Of a stretch of DNA of 32,274 nt, positions 9,226 through 19,775 are shown piece by piece (position 1 is the first letter of the stretch; every line of letters starts with the position of its first letter). This stretch comes from Frankia sp. (GTDB lineage: Bacteria > Actinomycetota > Actinomycetes > Frankiales > Frankiaceae): the NCBI GenBank assembly GCA_019689615.1, contig JADGHD010000003.1, positions 1-32,274 on the forward strand, given 5' to 3'. The translations under genes and the position numbers were made by a program. A model generated the notes under the pieces. The model worked only from the letters and a program-made list of their open reading frames with translations, had not been told where the DNA came from and did no database searches.

Positions 9226-10428
9226 TCAGGGACGGGCTGGCCGGACGCGGCCGGCGACCGTGCCGAAGCCGACCCGACCGCCGGCCTCGCCGACGGCGGT
9301 GGCGGAGATGGCGAGCTCGTCGCCGTCCTCGAGGAACAGCCGCCGTTCCCCGTTGACGGTCACCGGCTCGGTGCCGTTCCAGGTCAGCTCCAGCAGGCAG
9401 GCGCGCTGGTGGCGGTCCGGGCCGGACAGGGTGCCGGAGGCGAACAGGTCGCCCGGCCGGGTGGCGGCGCCGTTGGCGGTCAGCTGGGCCAGCAGCTGGT
9501 CGGGCGACCAGTACAGGTCGCGGGCGTTGGGCCGAGCGACCACCTCGCCGTTCCAGGTCACCGCCAGGTCGACGTCCAGCCCCCACGGCCGCCAGTCCGG
9601 GGCGCGCCCGCGCAGGTAGGGCAGCGGCGGCGGGTCCTGGGGCGGCAGCGGGACCCGGGCGGCGCGCAGCGCGGCCATCGGCACCACCCAGGCGGACACG
9701 GAGGTGGCGAAGCTCTTGCCCTGGAACGGCCCGAGCGGCCGGGACTCCCAGTCCTGCAGGTCGCGGGCGGACCAGTCGTTCAGCAGCACGGCGCCGAAGA
9801 CGCGGGCGTCGAACTCGTCGACGCCGACCGGTTCGCCCAGCGGCGAGCCGGCGCCGACGACGAAGGCCAGCTCCGCCTCGAAGTCCAGGCGCAGGGTCGG
9901 GCCGTGGCCGGGGGCGCGCTCGCCGCGCGGCCGGCGCTGCCCGCGCGGGCGGACGATGTCGGTGCCGGAGACCACGACGGTGCCGGCCCGGCCGTGGTAG
10001 GCGACAGGCAGGTGCTTCCAGTTCGGCGGCAGCGGCGGCGAGTCCGGGCGGAAGATCCGGCCGACGTTGGCCGCGTGGTGCTCGCTGGCGTAGAAGTCGG
10101 CGAAGTCGCCGACCTGGACCGGCAGGTGCATGGTCACGTCGGCGACGGGGTGGGTGGCGCCGGGCGGGATGTCCCCGGCGGCGAGCAGGTCCCGCAGCCG
10201 CGCGCGGATGTCCGCCCACCGGCGTGGCCCGCGGGCGAGGAACGCGTTGAGCGTCGGCTGCCCGAACGCCTCGGCCGCGTCGTCGCCGAGCGGCAGCGCG
10301 GTGAGGTCGACGACGGTGTCGGCGAGGCGCACCCCCACCCGCGCGGGCGCGCCCGGGGTGGAGAAGACCCCGTAGGGCAGGTTGTCCAGGCCGAACGGCG
10401 AGTCGGCCGGCACCTCGATCGGGCTCAC
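9226..10428 (-). CDS. fahA: Fumarylacetoacetase
   Basis: This 400-residue enzyme cleaves fumarylacetoacetate to fumarate and acetoacetate, the last step of tyrosine degradation. The N-terminal domain starts SPFGLDNLPYGVFST. The catalytic domain shows the conserved DFADFYASEHHA (metal aspartate and general-base histidine), GRIFRPDSPPLPPNWKHLP, the metal glutamates in DFEAELAFVVG and the aspartate of VLLNDWSARDLQDWE. Length matches the family. The start is GTG 10428, with AGGA seven bases upstream; that AGGA directly follows the G of the hmgA stop codon, leaving nine bases between the genes. It is last in the hppD-hmgA-fahA operon. Confidence 0.96.
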   Translation of the reverse strand: MSPIEVPADSPFGLDNLPYGVFSTPGAPARVGVRLADTVVDLTALPLGDDAAEAFGQPTLNAFLARGPRRWADIRARLRDLLAAGDIPPGATHPVADVTMHLPVQVGDFADFYASEHHAANVGRIFRPDSPPLPPNWKHLPVAYHGRAGTVVVSGTDIVRPRGQRRPRGERAPGHGPTLRLDFEAELAFVVGAGSPLGEPVGVDEFDARVFGAVLLNDWSARDLQDWESRPLGPFQGKSFATSVSAWVVPMAALRAARVPLPPQDPPPLPYLRGRAPDWRPWGLDVDLAVTWNGEVVARPNARDLYWSPDQLLAQLTANGAATRPGDLFASGTLSGPDRHQRACLLELTWNGTEPVTVNGERRLFLEDGDELAISATAVGEAGGRVGFGTVAGRVRPARP

Positions 10429-10437
10429 CCGGATGTC

Positions 10438-11652
10438 CTACCGGCCGCGGCCGGACCAGGTCCAGGCGTAGCCGGGGTCTTCCACAGCACACGCGGCCTC
10501 GGTGAGCCGCAGCGGGTGGACGGTGTCGATCATGACGGCGAGCTCGTCGACGGACTCGGTGCCCAGGGCGGCCTCGATCGCGCCCGGCTGCGGGCCATGG
10601 CACAGCCCGGCCGGGTGCAGGCTGACCGACCCCTGGCCGATGCCGGAGCCGGAGCGCGCCGCGTAGTCCCCGCCGCAGTAGAACAGCACCTCGTCCGCGT
10701 CGGCGTTGGAATGGTAGTAGGGCAGCGGGACCGCCAGCGGGTGGTAGTCGATCTTGCGTGGCACGAAGTTGCAGACGACGAACCCGTCGGCGGCGAACAC
10801 CTGGTGGATCGGCGGCGGCTGGTGGAGCCGGCCGGTCAGCGGCTCGAAGTCGGCGATGTTGAACGTGTACGGGTAGAGGCAGCCGTCCCAGCCCACCACG
10901 TCGAACGGGTGGCTGCGGTGGACGTGGCGGGAGCCGGTCGGCCCGTGCGTGCCGCGGTGGCGGATCAGCACCGGCACGTCGCTGCCCTCGGCCAGCAGCG
11001 GCCCGACCGGGCCGTGCAGGTCGCGCTCGCAGTATGGGGCCTGCTCCAGCAGCTGGCCGCGTGGGGTCAGGTAGCGCGCCGGGGGCGCGATGTGTGATGC
11101 CGCCTCGATCACATACAGCCGCAGTGGCTCCGCGGCGGCCTCGCCACCGGTGGTGGCCGCCGGGAGCCAGCGGTGGGTGGTCGCCCGGGGCAGCACGACG
11201 TAGTCGCCGGCCCGGACGGGCAGCGTCCCGAAGACCGTCTCGACGATGGCGGAGCCGGCCTCGACGTACACGCACTCGTCGCCGGCCCCGTTGCGGTAGA
11301 GCGGGGAGGGCCGGCCGGCCGCCACGTAGCGGACCCGCACGTCGTCGTTGCCGAGGATCAGCCGGCGGCCGGTGACCGGGTCGGCGTCCCGCCAGCTCTC
11401 GCCCGGGAAGAGGGCGTGCAGCCGCAGGTGGCGCGCCAGCAGCGGGCGGTTGTCGACCAAGGGCGAATCCGGCGGCTCCCATGGGTCGGCCTCGACGATC
11501 GCCGACGGGATTTCGCGGTGGTAGAGCAGCGAGGCGTCGGAGGTGAACCCGTCTGCCCCCATCAGCTCCTCGTAGTACAGGCGGCCGTCGGGCGACCGGT
11601 GCTGGGTGTGCCGCTTCGGCGGGACCGAGCCGACGCAGCGGTAGTACGGCAT
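10438..11652 (-). CDS. hmgA: Homogentisate 1,2-dioxygenase
   Basis: This 404-residue Fe(II) dioxygenase opens the ring of homogentisate to give maleylacetoacetate. The cupin-like C-terminal half holds HRSHPFDVVGWDGCLYPYTF, VCNFVPRKIDYHPLAVP and the iron ligands in YYHSNADADEVLFYC and HPAGLCHGPQPG. Start ATG 11652 (MPYYRCVGSVPPKRHTQHR) has GGAGG six bases upstream. The frame is open further upstream, but only as antisense or read-through of the neighbouring gene. No separate maleylacetoacetate isomerase gene lies in the operon, so isomerisation may be done elsewhere in the genome or non-enzymatically. Confidence 0.96.
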   Translation of the reverse strand: MPYYRCVGSVPPKRHTQHRSPDGRLYYEELMGADGFTSDASLLYHREIPSAIVEADPWEPPDSPLVDNRPLLARHLRLHALFPGESWRDADPVTGRRLILGNDDVRVRYVAAGRPSPLYRNGAGDECVYVEAGSAIVETVFGTLPVRAGDYVVLPRATTHRWLPAATTGGEAAAEPLRLYVIEAASHIAPPARYLTPRGQLLEQAPYCERDLHGPVGPLLAEGSDVPVLIRHRGTHGPTGSRHVHRSHPFDVVGWDGCLYPYTFNIADFEPLTGRLHQPPPIHQVFAADGFVVCNFVPRKIDYHPLAVPLPYYHSNADADEVLFYCGGDYAARSGSGIGQGSVSLHPAGLCHGPQPGAIEAALGTESVDELAVMIDTVHPLRLTEAACAVEDPGYAWTWSGRGR

Positions 11653-11707
11653 GCTCGCCTCCTGCGCGCCTGCGGCGCGGCGATCCGTCGCGCCCGGGCT
11701 GGTGTGG

Positions 11708-13557
<1,850 letters not shown>

Positions 13558-13614
13558 CCCGCGCCACTCCCGGCGGGCGGCGACGGTAGGCGGCCGAGCG
13601 GCGGGGCCCGGCGG

Positions 13615-14298
13615 TCAGACGCCGAGGAAGCGCAGCACGGCGTCCATGGCGCGGACGTTGGACTGCAGGGAGAAGTGGTCGGCGCCGGCGATGACCTCGA
13701 CGCTGGCGGTGGGCAGCTGGGCGGCGAGCTCCTCCGGCCGCCCGGCGGTCCGGTCCCGCTCGCCGGCGACGATCAGGACGTCGCAGGTGACGGCAGCGAG
13801 CTCGACGGGGGTGAGCGGGTTGCGCGGCCGGCGGGCGAACGCGCTGATCGCGGCGAAGTCGTTGCCGGCGCTGCGGGCGAGGTTGCGGAACAGCCTGGCC
13901 GCGACGTTGGCCGGGTCGATCTCCTCCCCGGTGGCCGGGAAGGCGGTGTCGGCCTGCGCCGGCGGCTTGAGCACCCGAGGCCCGACGCCGAGCAGCGCCA
14001 GCCGGTCGAAGGCGGCCAGGCCGCGGGCGGCGCACTCGAGCAGCAGCCCGCCGCCGGCCGAGAAGCCGACCCCGGCCACCGGCCCGCGGTCCGCGAACGC
14101 CTCGGCGACCTCCTTGGCGGCGTCCGCGTAGGCGGCGGGGTCGGTGTCGCGTCGGGAGGTCCCGTGGCCGGGCAGGTCGACGGGGATGACCTCGCGGCCC
14201 GCCTCGCGCAGGATCTCGAGCCAGCCGGCTGGTCCCCAGCCGTGCGCGGTGGTGGAGCCGATGCCGTGGACCAGGACGACCGGTGCCGTTTCCGTCAT
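13615..14298 (-). CDS. Alpha/beta hydrolase
   Basis: This small cytoplasmic alpha/beta hydrolase has 227 residues. The oxyanion region is VVLVHGIGST, and VIPVDLPGHGTS follows strand 4. The nucleophile is Ser80 in GVGFSAGG. The acid is in VAGERDRTAG and the histidine in GADHFS. No signal peptide is seen. The lid region (about 105-165) is short and Arg-rich. ATG 14298 precedes the fold directly; the frame is open for 46 more codons but these look like non-coding Arg/Pro-rich read-through. It lies 61 bases downstream of the ABC ATPase on the same strand, in the place where a permease is normally found. Substrate unknown. Confidence 0.88.
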   Translation of the reverse strand: MTETAPVVLVHGIGSTTAHGWGPAGWLEILREAGREVIPVDLPGHGTSRRDTDPAAYADAAKEVAEAFADRGPVAGVGFSAGGGLLLECAARGLAAFDRLALLGVGPRVLKPPAQADTAFPATGEEIDPANVAARLFRNLARSAGNDFAAISAFARRPRNPLTPVELAAVTCDVLIVAGERDRTAGRPEELAAQLPTASVEVIAGADHFSLQSNVRAMDAVLRFLGV

Positions 14299-14359
14299 GG
14301 CCGAAAAGTACTGTCCGCCGGTCGCACGCGCCCGTGCTGGCCGGCGCCCGAGCCGGGGC

Positions 14360-15340
14360 TCACACCGGCCTGGCCGCGCCCGCGCCGCCGGCCGGCGCGC
14401 CACCGGACCCGGCCGCGGTGGCGTCCGGCCCTCCATTACGACCCGACCGGTCGTAGTGGCGCAGGAACAGCTCCTCCAGCGTCGGCGGCTGGCTGACCAG
14501 GCCGCGGACGCCGACGGCGGTCAGCCGGGTCAGGGCGTCGTTGAGGGCGTCGGTGTCGGCCTCGAAGCTCAGCCGGTCGCCGTCGGCGGCCAGGTCGTGG
14601 ACCCCGGGGAGGGCGGCCAGCTCGGCTGCCAGCCGCTGCGCCGGTGCGGCCAGCTCCACCTGCACCGACGTGCGGGTGAGGTGGCGAAGCTCGGCGAGCG
14701 TGCCGGTCTCCACCGTCCGGCCGGCCCTGATGATCGTGACGCGGTCGCACAGCGCCTCGACCTCCGCCAGGATGTGGCTGGACAGCAGGATCGTGCGGCC
14801 GTCGCGGCGCTGCTCCTCCCGTACCAGGTCGCGGAACTGGTCCTCCATCAGCGGGTCGAGGCCCGACGTCGGCTCGTCGAGCAGCAGCAGCTCCACGTCC
14901 GAGGCGAAGGCGGCGACCAGCGCGACCTTCTGCCGGTTGCCCTTGGAGTAGGCGCGCCCCTTCTTGCGCGGGTCGAGGTCGAACCGGTCCAGCAGCTCGT
15001 CCCGGCGGCGCGGGTCGAGCCCGCCGCGCAGCCGTCCCAGCAGGTCGATCGCCTCCCCGCCGGTGAGGTTCGGCCAGAGGGTGACGTCGCCCGGCACGTA
15101 GGCGAGCCGGCGGTGCAGCTCGGTCGCGTCCCGCCAGGCGTCGCCGCCGAGCACGCTGGCCCGCCCGGCGTCCGCCCGCATCAGGCCGAGCAGGATCCGC
15201 AGCGTCGTGCTCTTGCCCGCCCCGTTCGGGCCGAGGAACCCGTGCACCTCGCCGGTGCGCACGACCAGGTCGAGGCCGTCCAGGGCCCTGGTCGCGCCGA
15301 ACGTCTTGACCAGTCCTTCGGCGACGATCGCCTCGGTCAT
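14360..15340 (-). CDS. ABC transporter ATP-binding protein without adjacent permease
   Basis: This 326-residue ATPase is of the drug/lipid export (DrrA/CcmA-like) class. Walker A is GPNGAGKST (about 37-45) and Walker B with D-loop is [13 protein letters not shown]. The H-loop is SSHILAE, and the signature is the variant [12 protein letters not shown]. The ~90-residue C-terminal part after the ATPase core carries the usual DUF4162-like domain, ending in an Ala/Gly tail. No permease gene lies on either side: an alpha/beta hydrolase is downstream and the divergent archease upstream. It may serve a permease elsewhere, or the permease gene has been lost. The start ATG 15340 has no strong ribosome-binding site. 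Confidence 0.9.
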   Translation of the reverse strand: MTEAIVAEGLVKTFGATRALDGLDLVVRTGEVHGFLGPNGAGKSTTLRILLGLMRADAGRASVLGGDAWRDATELHRRLAYVPGDVTLWPNLTGGEAIDLLGRLRGGLDPRRRDELLDRFDLDPRKKGRAYSKGNRQKVALVAAFASDVELLLLDEPTSGLDPLMEDQFRDLVREEQRRDGRTILLSSHILAEVEALCDRVTIIRAGRTVETGTLAELRHLTRTSVQVELAAPAQRLAAELAALPGVHDLAADGDRLSFEADTDALNDALTRLTAVGVRGLVSQPPTLEELFLRHYDRSGRNGGPDATAAGSGGAPAGGAGAARPV

Positions 15341-15466
15341 GCGCGGCCCTTCGGTGTCTGGCGCGGCCGCAGCCCGCCCGGTCCTGATCCGGCCGCGCGC
15401 GGCATGCGTCCGACAGTCTGCCCGCGGCCCAGCGTACGGCGGCCACGAACGGCAATACCCGCGGAC

Positions 15467-16129
15467 ATGAGCGCGCAGCCGACCGGCGACATCAACCAGG
15501 ACCAGCCACGTGGCGACGCTGGTCAGGACCAGCCGGGTGGCAAAGTCAGGCAGGACCAGCCGCGTGGCGACGCCCGGCAGGACCAGTCGCGTGGCGACCC
15601 CAGGCAGGACCAGTCGCGTGGCGACCCCCGGCAGGAACAGCCGCGTGGCGACGCCAGGCGGGAAGCGGCCAGCCCGGACGCGGGGTGGGCGCGGGCCGGC
15701 GGGCCGACGCCGCCCGGAGCGGGCCACCGGGCGCTGCCACACCCCGCGGACCTGGTCGTCGAGGCCTGGGCGCCGACGCTGCCCGCCTGCCTGGCCCAGG
15801 CGGTGCTCGGGCTGGTGGACACGTTCGCCGACGGCGCCGGCGTGCCGGCGAGCGGCCGGCACCAGTTCGCCCTGCCGGCCGCCCCGGCGGACGAGCAGTT
15901 GGTCGCGCTGCTCAACGAGGTCATCTTCGTGGTAGACGTGGCGGCTGCGGTGCCGGTCGCGGCCCGGGTCAGCCCGGACGGGGATGGCGGGTTCGCGGTC
16001 GAGCTGGCCACGGCACCGGTTGAGGCGGTCCCCGTGGTCGGGCCGGCCCCCAAGGCGGTCGCGCTGTCCGGGCTGCGCGCAGAGCAGACCGGCACCGGCT
16101 GGGTATGCCGCGCCCTGGTCGACGTGTAG
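15467..16129 (+). CDS. Archease-like protein with N-terminal repeat tail
   Basis: The C-terminal ~125 residues match archease, the small protein that activates the RNA ligase Rtc[28 protein letters not shown] corresponds to the archease metal-site helix (usual form HTADIxxxAxGxxLxELFxxAxxxL). [11 protein letters not shown] and [11 protein letters not shown] fit later strands, and the protein ends VDV as archeases do. Archeases are usually about 140 residues; this protein is 220. The first ~95 residues are hydrophilic and include six copies of a 9-residue unit, QDQPRGDAR-like. No ATG, GTG or TTG lies in frame between 15467 and the archease domain, so the tail should be translated. rtcB follows 127 bases later. 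Confidence 0.8.
   Translation: MSAQPTGDINQDQPRGDAGQDQPGGKVRQDQPRGDARQDQSRGDPRQDQSRGDPRQEQPRGDARREAASPDAGWARAGGPTPPGAGHRALPHPADLVVEAWAPTLPACLAQAVLGLVDTFADGAGVPASGRHQFALPAAPADEQLVALLNEVIFVVDVAAAVPVAARVSPDGDGGFAVELATAPVEAVPVVGPAPKAVALSGLRAEQTGTGWVCRALVDV
15497..15658 (+). repeat. Six tandem 27-bp repeats inside the archease gene
   Basis: Six in-frame 27-base units encode nine residues each: [36 protein letters not shown] (twice) and QEQPRGDAR. The third to fifth copies are nearly identical in DNA, which points to recent expansion by slippage or unequal exchange. Units keep the reading frame, so copy number can vary without breaking the gene. Confidence 0.92.
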
Positions 16130-16256
16130 CGGCGGGTGTGTAGCCACGGTCGCGGCGGGCAGAGCCGTGCGTGGGTGGCTCGCGCCCGGGCGGCGGTCCC
16201 CGCGGGGCACGGATCCGCGGGACGCGCCATGGTGTCCTGTCAGGCGGAGGCGGCCG

Positions 16257-17717
16257 ATGTCCACAAGCACCGTGACCGGGCAGCGGATCGAGCTGGTCGA
16301 GGAGACGCCCTACCGGTGGCGGATCGACCGGGCCGGGCCGATGCGGGTGCCCGGCGTCGTGTTCGCCTCCCATCGGCTGCTGCCCGAGCTGGCCGGCGAC
16401 CAGTCCCTCGCCCAGGTGGTGGGCGTGGCGACGCTGCCGGGGATCGTGCGGGCCGCGTACGCGATGCCGGACATGCACTCCGGCTACGGCTTCCCGATCG
16501 GCGGCGTGGCCGCCACCGACATCGACGAGGGCGGCGTGGTATCCCCCGGCGGGGTCGGGTTCGACATCTCCTGCGGCGTCCGGCTGCTGCTGTCCGACCT
16601 CTCCCGGGCCGACCTGGCCGGCCAGCGCCTGAACCGGCTGATGGACGCGCTCGACCGGCTGATCCCGCGTGGGCTCGGCCGGGGCGCGGTGTGGCGGCTG
16701 TCCCGCCGGGACGAGCTGGACGCCCTGCTGACCGGCGGCTCCCGGTACGCGGTGGAGCGGGGGCATGGCGAGCCGGGCGACCTGGCGCACTGCGAGGACC
16801 AGGGCGCGGTCGCCGACGCCGACCCGGCGCAGGTCAGCGAGCGGGCCATGGCGCGCGGGCTCGGCCAGGTCGGCAGCCTCGGCTCCGGCAACCACTTCCT
16901 GGAGCTGCAGGTGGTTGAGTCGGTCTACGACCCGGCGCTGGCCGACGCCTTCGGGCTGACCCGCGGCCGGGTCTGCGTCATGATCCACTGTGGGTCGCGC
17001 GGCCTTGGCCACCAGATCTGCTCCGACCACGTGCAGGCGATGCTGCGGGCGATGCCCCGGTACGGGATCTCGGTCCCGGACCGCCAGCTGGCCTGCGCCC
17101 CGGTCACCTCCCCGGAGGGCCAGCGCTACCTGGGCGCGATGGCGGCCGCCGCGAACTACGGCCGGGCGAACCGCCAGCTACTGACCGCGGCGACGCGCAC
17201 CGCCTTCCGCCGGGCCCTCGGCGACGCGCACAGCAGGCTGGACCTCCTCTACGACGTCTCGCACAACCTCGCGAAGATCGAGACGCACACCGTCGACGGG
17301 CGCGAGCGCCGGCTGTGCGTGCACCGCAAGGGAGCGACGCTGGCCCTGCCACCGGGCCACCCCGGGCTGCCAGCCGACCTGCGCCCGCACGGCCAGCCGG
17401 TGCTGGTCCCCGGTTCGATGGGCACCGCGTCGCACGTGCTCGCCGGCGTCCCCGGCGCCGAGGCCTTCCACTCCACCTGCCACGGCGCCGGCCGGCTGCT
17501 CAGCCGGCACGCCGCGATGCGCCGCATCCACGGCAGGACGCTGCGGGAGCAGCTGACGGCGGCGGGCGTCGCGGTCCGCGCGGCGAGCGAGCGCGGCCTC
17601 GCCGAGGAGGCGCCGTTCGCCTACAAGGACGTCGACGAGGTGGTGACCACCTGCGAGCGCGCCGGCCTCGCCCGCCGGGTGGCCCGACTGGTCCCCATCG
17701 GCGTCGTCAAGGGGTAG
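16257..17717 (+). CDS. rtcB: RNA-splicing ligase RtcB
   Basis: This 486-residue GTP- and Mn-dependent ligase joins RNA 3'-phosphate (or 2',3'-cyclic phosphate) ends to 5'-OH ends. Active-site residues are all present: Asp103 and Cys106 in GFDISCGVR, His213 in GSGNHFLE, His244 in [10 protein letters not shown], His336 in DVSHNLAK, and the guanylylated His409 in CHGAGR. Their spacing closely follows the archaeal enzyme. [14 protein letters not shown] and the terminal VVKG are also canonical. Start ATG 16257 has GGAGG six bases upstream. Archease lies just upstream, so the pair probably acts together in RNA repair. A terminator hairpin follows the stop. No RtcA or RtcR is nearby. Confidence 0.97.
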   Translation: MSTSTVTGQRIELVEETPYRWRIDRAGPMRVPGVVFASHRLLPELAGDQSLAQVVGVATLPGIVRAAYAMPDMHSGYGFPIGGVAATDIDEGGVVSPGGVGFDISCGVRLLLSDLSRADLAGQRLNRLMDALDRLIPRGLGRGAVWRLSRRDELDALLTGGSRYAVERGHGEPGDLAHCEDQGAVADADPAQVSERAMARGLGQVGSLGSGNHFLELQVVESVYDPALADAFGLTRGRVCVMIHCGSRGLGHQICSDHVQAMLRAMPRYGISVPDRQLACAPVTSPEGQRYLGAMAAAANYGRANRQLLTAATRTAFRRALGDAHSRLDLLYDVSHNLAKIETHTVDGRERRLCVHRKGATLALPPGHPGLPADLRPHGQPVLVPGSMGTASHVLAGVPGAEAFHSTCHGAGRLLSRHAAMRRIHGRTLREQLTAAGVAVRAASERGLAEEAPFAYKDVDEVVTTCERAGLARRVARLVPIGVVKG

Positions 17718-17726
17718 TCGTCCCGC

Positions 17727-17756
17727 TCGCCGGGCGGGCCGTGGCAGGCCCGGCGA
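17727..17756 (+). terminator. Hairpin terminator after rtcB
   Basis: TCGCCGGGC (17727-17735) and GCCCGGCGA (17748-17756) are perfect 9-bp arms around a 12-base loop, beginning nine bases after the rtcB stop codon. It separates rtcB from the polysaccharide genes downstream. Confidence 0.7.
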
Positions 17757-17960
17757 CCCTCCCGATGATCGCTGCTTGAGCCAGCCGGCGAGGGCTGGCC
17801 CGAGGCGGCGCGCTGCCGGCGCGTCGGCGCGCCTCCACGGGTAGCGGCGGCGCGGCCCTATCGTCACTCTGAGTAATCGACCTGCTGTCGACTGCCATCG
17901 ATGTGGCGGGGTGCGCCGACGACGGCCGGCTGATGCCCGCCGGGGGGAGGGAGCCAGCCC

Positions 17961-19775
17961 GTGGAGACGGACAGCGCTGCCCGCAGCGCCCGGCGGCTCG
18001 CCGCGTTCCTGGCCCGCCAGTGGCACCTGCTGCTCGCCGCCGTGATCGTCTGTGCCGGCGTCGGCTTCCTGGTCGCGGCGTCCCAGCCGACGCTGTCCGC
18101 GAGCACCGCGACGATGCTGCTCGCCGACCCGAACGAAGCGGGCACCGGGCGCGCCGTCGTCGACCCGTCCCGCCACGTCCGCGGCGAGGCCAGACAGGTG
18201 ACCTCGACGCCGGTGCTGGTGGCGGCCCGCACGCTGCTCAACGACCGGCTCACGGTCGACGAGCTGCGCCACCGGGTCCGCGCCGAGGCCGCCGACCAGC
18301 TCGACCAGGTGAGCGTCACGGCGCTGGACGCCACCCCGGAGGGCGCGGCGCAGGTGGCCAACGCCGTCGTGGCGGCCTACCGCGACCACGTCCGCGAGCA
18401 GGCGCGGTTCGCCGCGGCGGCGGCCGTCGCCCAGCTCGACGAGAGGATCTCCAGCCTGCGCGACCAGCTGGCCGGCATCGACGAGCAGCTGGCCGCCGGG
18501 CGCGACGCCGACGGCGGCGCCGCGGGCGGCGGCCAGGACGATCCGGGCCTCACCGCCGCGCGCCAGGTGCTCCTGGCCCGGCTGCTGTCCCTGCAGAGCC
18601 GGGTCGAGGAGATCACCGTCAGCGCCGCGGCCCAGGGCGACGGCGTGCGGCTGGTCGAGGACGCCGTTGCGCCGGACTCGCCGGCCCAGCCCCGGCCGCT
18701 GGCCGCCGCCGCGCTCGGCGGGCTGTTCGGCCTGCTGCTGGGCGGCGCGGCCGGGTGGTGGCAGGAGCGCTACCGCCGCCGGGCAGACCGGCCGGCCGAG
18801 CCAGCCGCCGTGCTCGGCGCGCCACTGCTCGGCGAGGTCCCGCGGCTGCCGGCCGGCGGCGAGGACGACCAGGTCGCGCCCGAGGCGGCGGAGCCCGGCT
18901 CGGCCGCCGGGCAGGCCTACCGGGCGTTGGCCGAGTCCGTCTGGCGGGCCATGACCACCGCCGGCGGGCCGGCGCCCGGGGCCGGGACCGGCTGGGTGGT
19001 CGCGGTGACCAGCCCACGGCCAGGCGACGGCAGGTCGCTGACCACGTTCAACCTCGCCGCCGCCATGGCCGGGGCTGGCAGGCGGGTCGCGGCGGCCGAC
19101 GCCGACGGGCGGGGGCGAGGCCTGACCAGGCTGGCGGGTCCCGCCGACCAGCCGGGGCTGGCCGAGCTTGGCGCCGACCTGCCGGTGCCGCCGGCCCCGC
19201 GCCCGGTCGAGCCGGGCGGCAGCGCGGCGCTCGCCGTCGTGCCGGCCGGCGCCCGCCCCGCCGGCCCGGCCCCGCCCGAGCAGCTACGGCAGGCGTTCGA
19301 CCGGCTGCGCGAGCACGCGGACATCGTCCTCGTCGACACGCCGCCCCTGCTGGTGGACGGCGACGCGGCGGCCATCGCGGCCCGGGCGGACGCGGTGATC
19401 CTGGTGGTCGACCGGGGCAGCCGGCTGCGGGTGCTCGCCCGGGCCCGCCAGCGGCTGGCGCTCGTCGGCACGCCCGTGCTCGGCTACGTGTTCAACCGCT
19501 CGGGCGCCGGCCAGCCCGGCTACGGCGACTACGGTTACGGCTGCGACTACGACCTCGTCGACAGCGAGGGCCCCGGTCACGGCGCTGGCCGGGACCGCCA
19601 GGACCCGCAGCCGCCCGCCGCGCCGGCGCCAAGGGAACGCCCGGCCGCGACCACCGGCGCAGGGAGCGCGACGAGGGAGCGGGCTGTCGGGCTCGCGGCC
19701 GCCGCGGCGGAGGGCGACGCCGGCCGGGCCCGCGTGCCGGCCGGCCGAGGGGGAACCGAGCCGTGCGGATCGTGA
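17961..19775 (+). CDS. Wzz/BY-kinase-like polysaccharide co-polymerase with altered Walker A
   Basis: This 604-residue membrane protein combines a Wzz-type chain-length domain and a cytoplasmic BY-kinase-like domain, as in capsule and exopolysaccharide assembly. Membrane segments lie near residues 22-41 and 247-268. Between them is an extracytoplasmic coiled-coil-like part (about 150-225). The ATPase part has SPRPGDGRSLTT (351-362) where active kinases have GKS/T, so the Walker A lysine is Arg358. Walker A' is degraded to AADADGRGRG, while Walker B IVLVDTPPLL (455-464) is intact. A tyrosine-rich patch (Tyr521, 524, 526, 530) is followed by a disordered tail. GTG 17961 has a strong GGGGGGAGGGA site. 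The next gene overlaps by 13 bases. Confidence 0.82.
   Translation: METDSAARSARRLAAFLARQWHLLLAAVIVCAGVGFLVAASQPTLSASTATMLLADPNEAGTGRAVVDPSRHVRGEARQVTSTPVLVAARTLLNDRLTVDELRHRVRAEAADQLDQVSVTALDATPEGAAQVANAVVAAYRDHVREQARFAAAAAVAQLDERISSLRDQLAGIDEQLAAGRDADGGAAGGGQDDPGLTAARQVLLARLLSLQSRVEEITVSAAAQGDGVRLVEDAVAPDSPAQPRPLAAAALGGLFGLLLGGAAGWWQERYRRRADRPAEPAAVLGAPLLGEVPRLPAGGEDDQVAPEAAEPGSAAGQAYRALAESVWRAMTTAGGPAPGAGTGWVVAVTSPRPGDGRSLTTFNLAAAMAGAGRRVAAADADGRGRGLTRLAGPADQPGLAELGADLPVPPAPRPVEPGGSAALAVVPAGARPAGPAPPEQLRQAFDRLREHADIVLVDTPPLLVDGDAAAIAARADAVILVVDRGSRLRVLARARQRLALVGTPVLGYVFNRSGAGQPGYGDYGYGCDYDLVDSEGPGHGAGRDRQDPQPPAAPAPRERPAATTGAGSATRERAVGLAAAAAEGDAGRARVPAGRGGTEPCGS

Noticed and set aside
15497-15658. 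CRISPR array
   Set aside because: The units are contiguous with no spacers, keep the reading frame and encode a peptide repeat.
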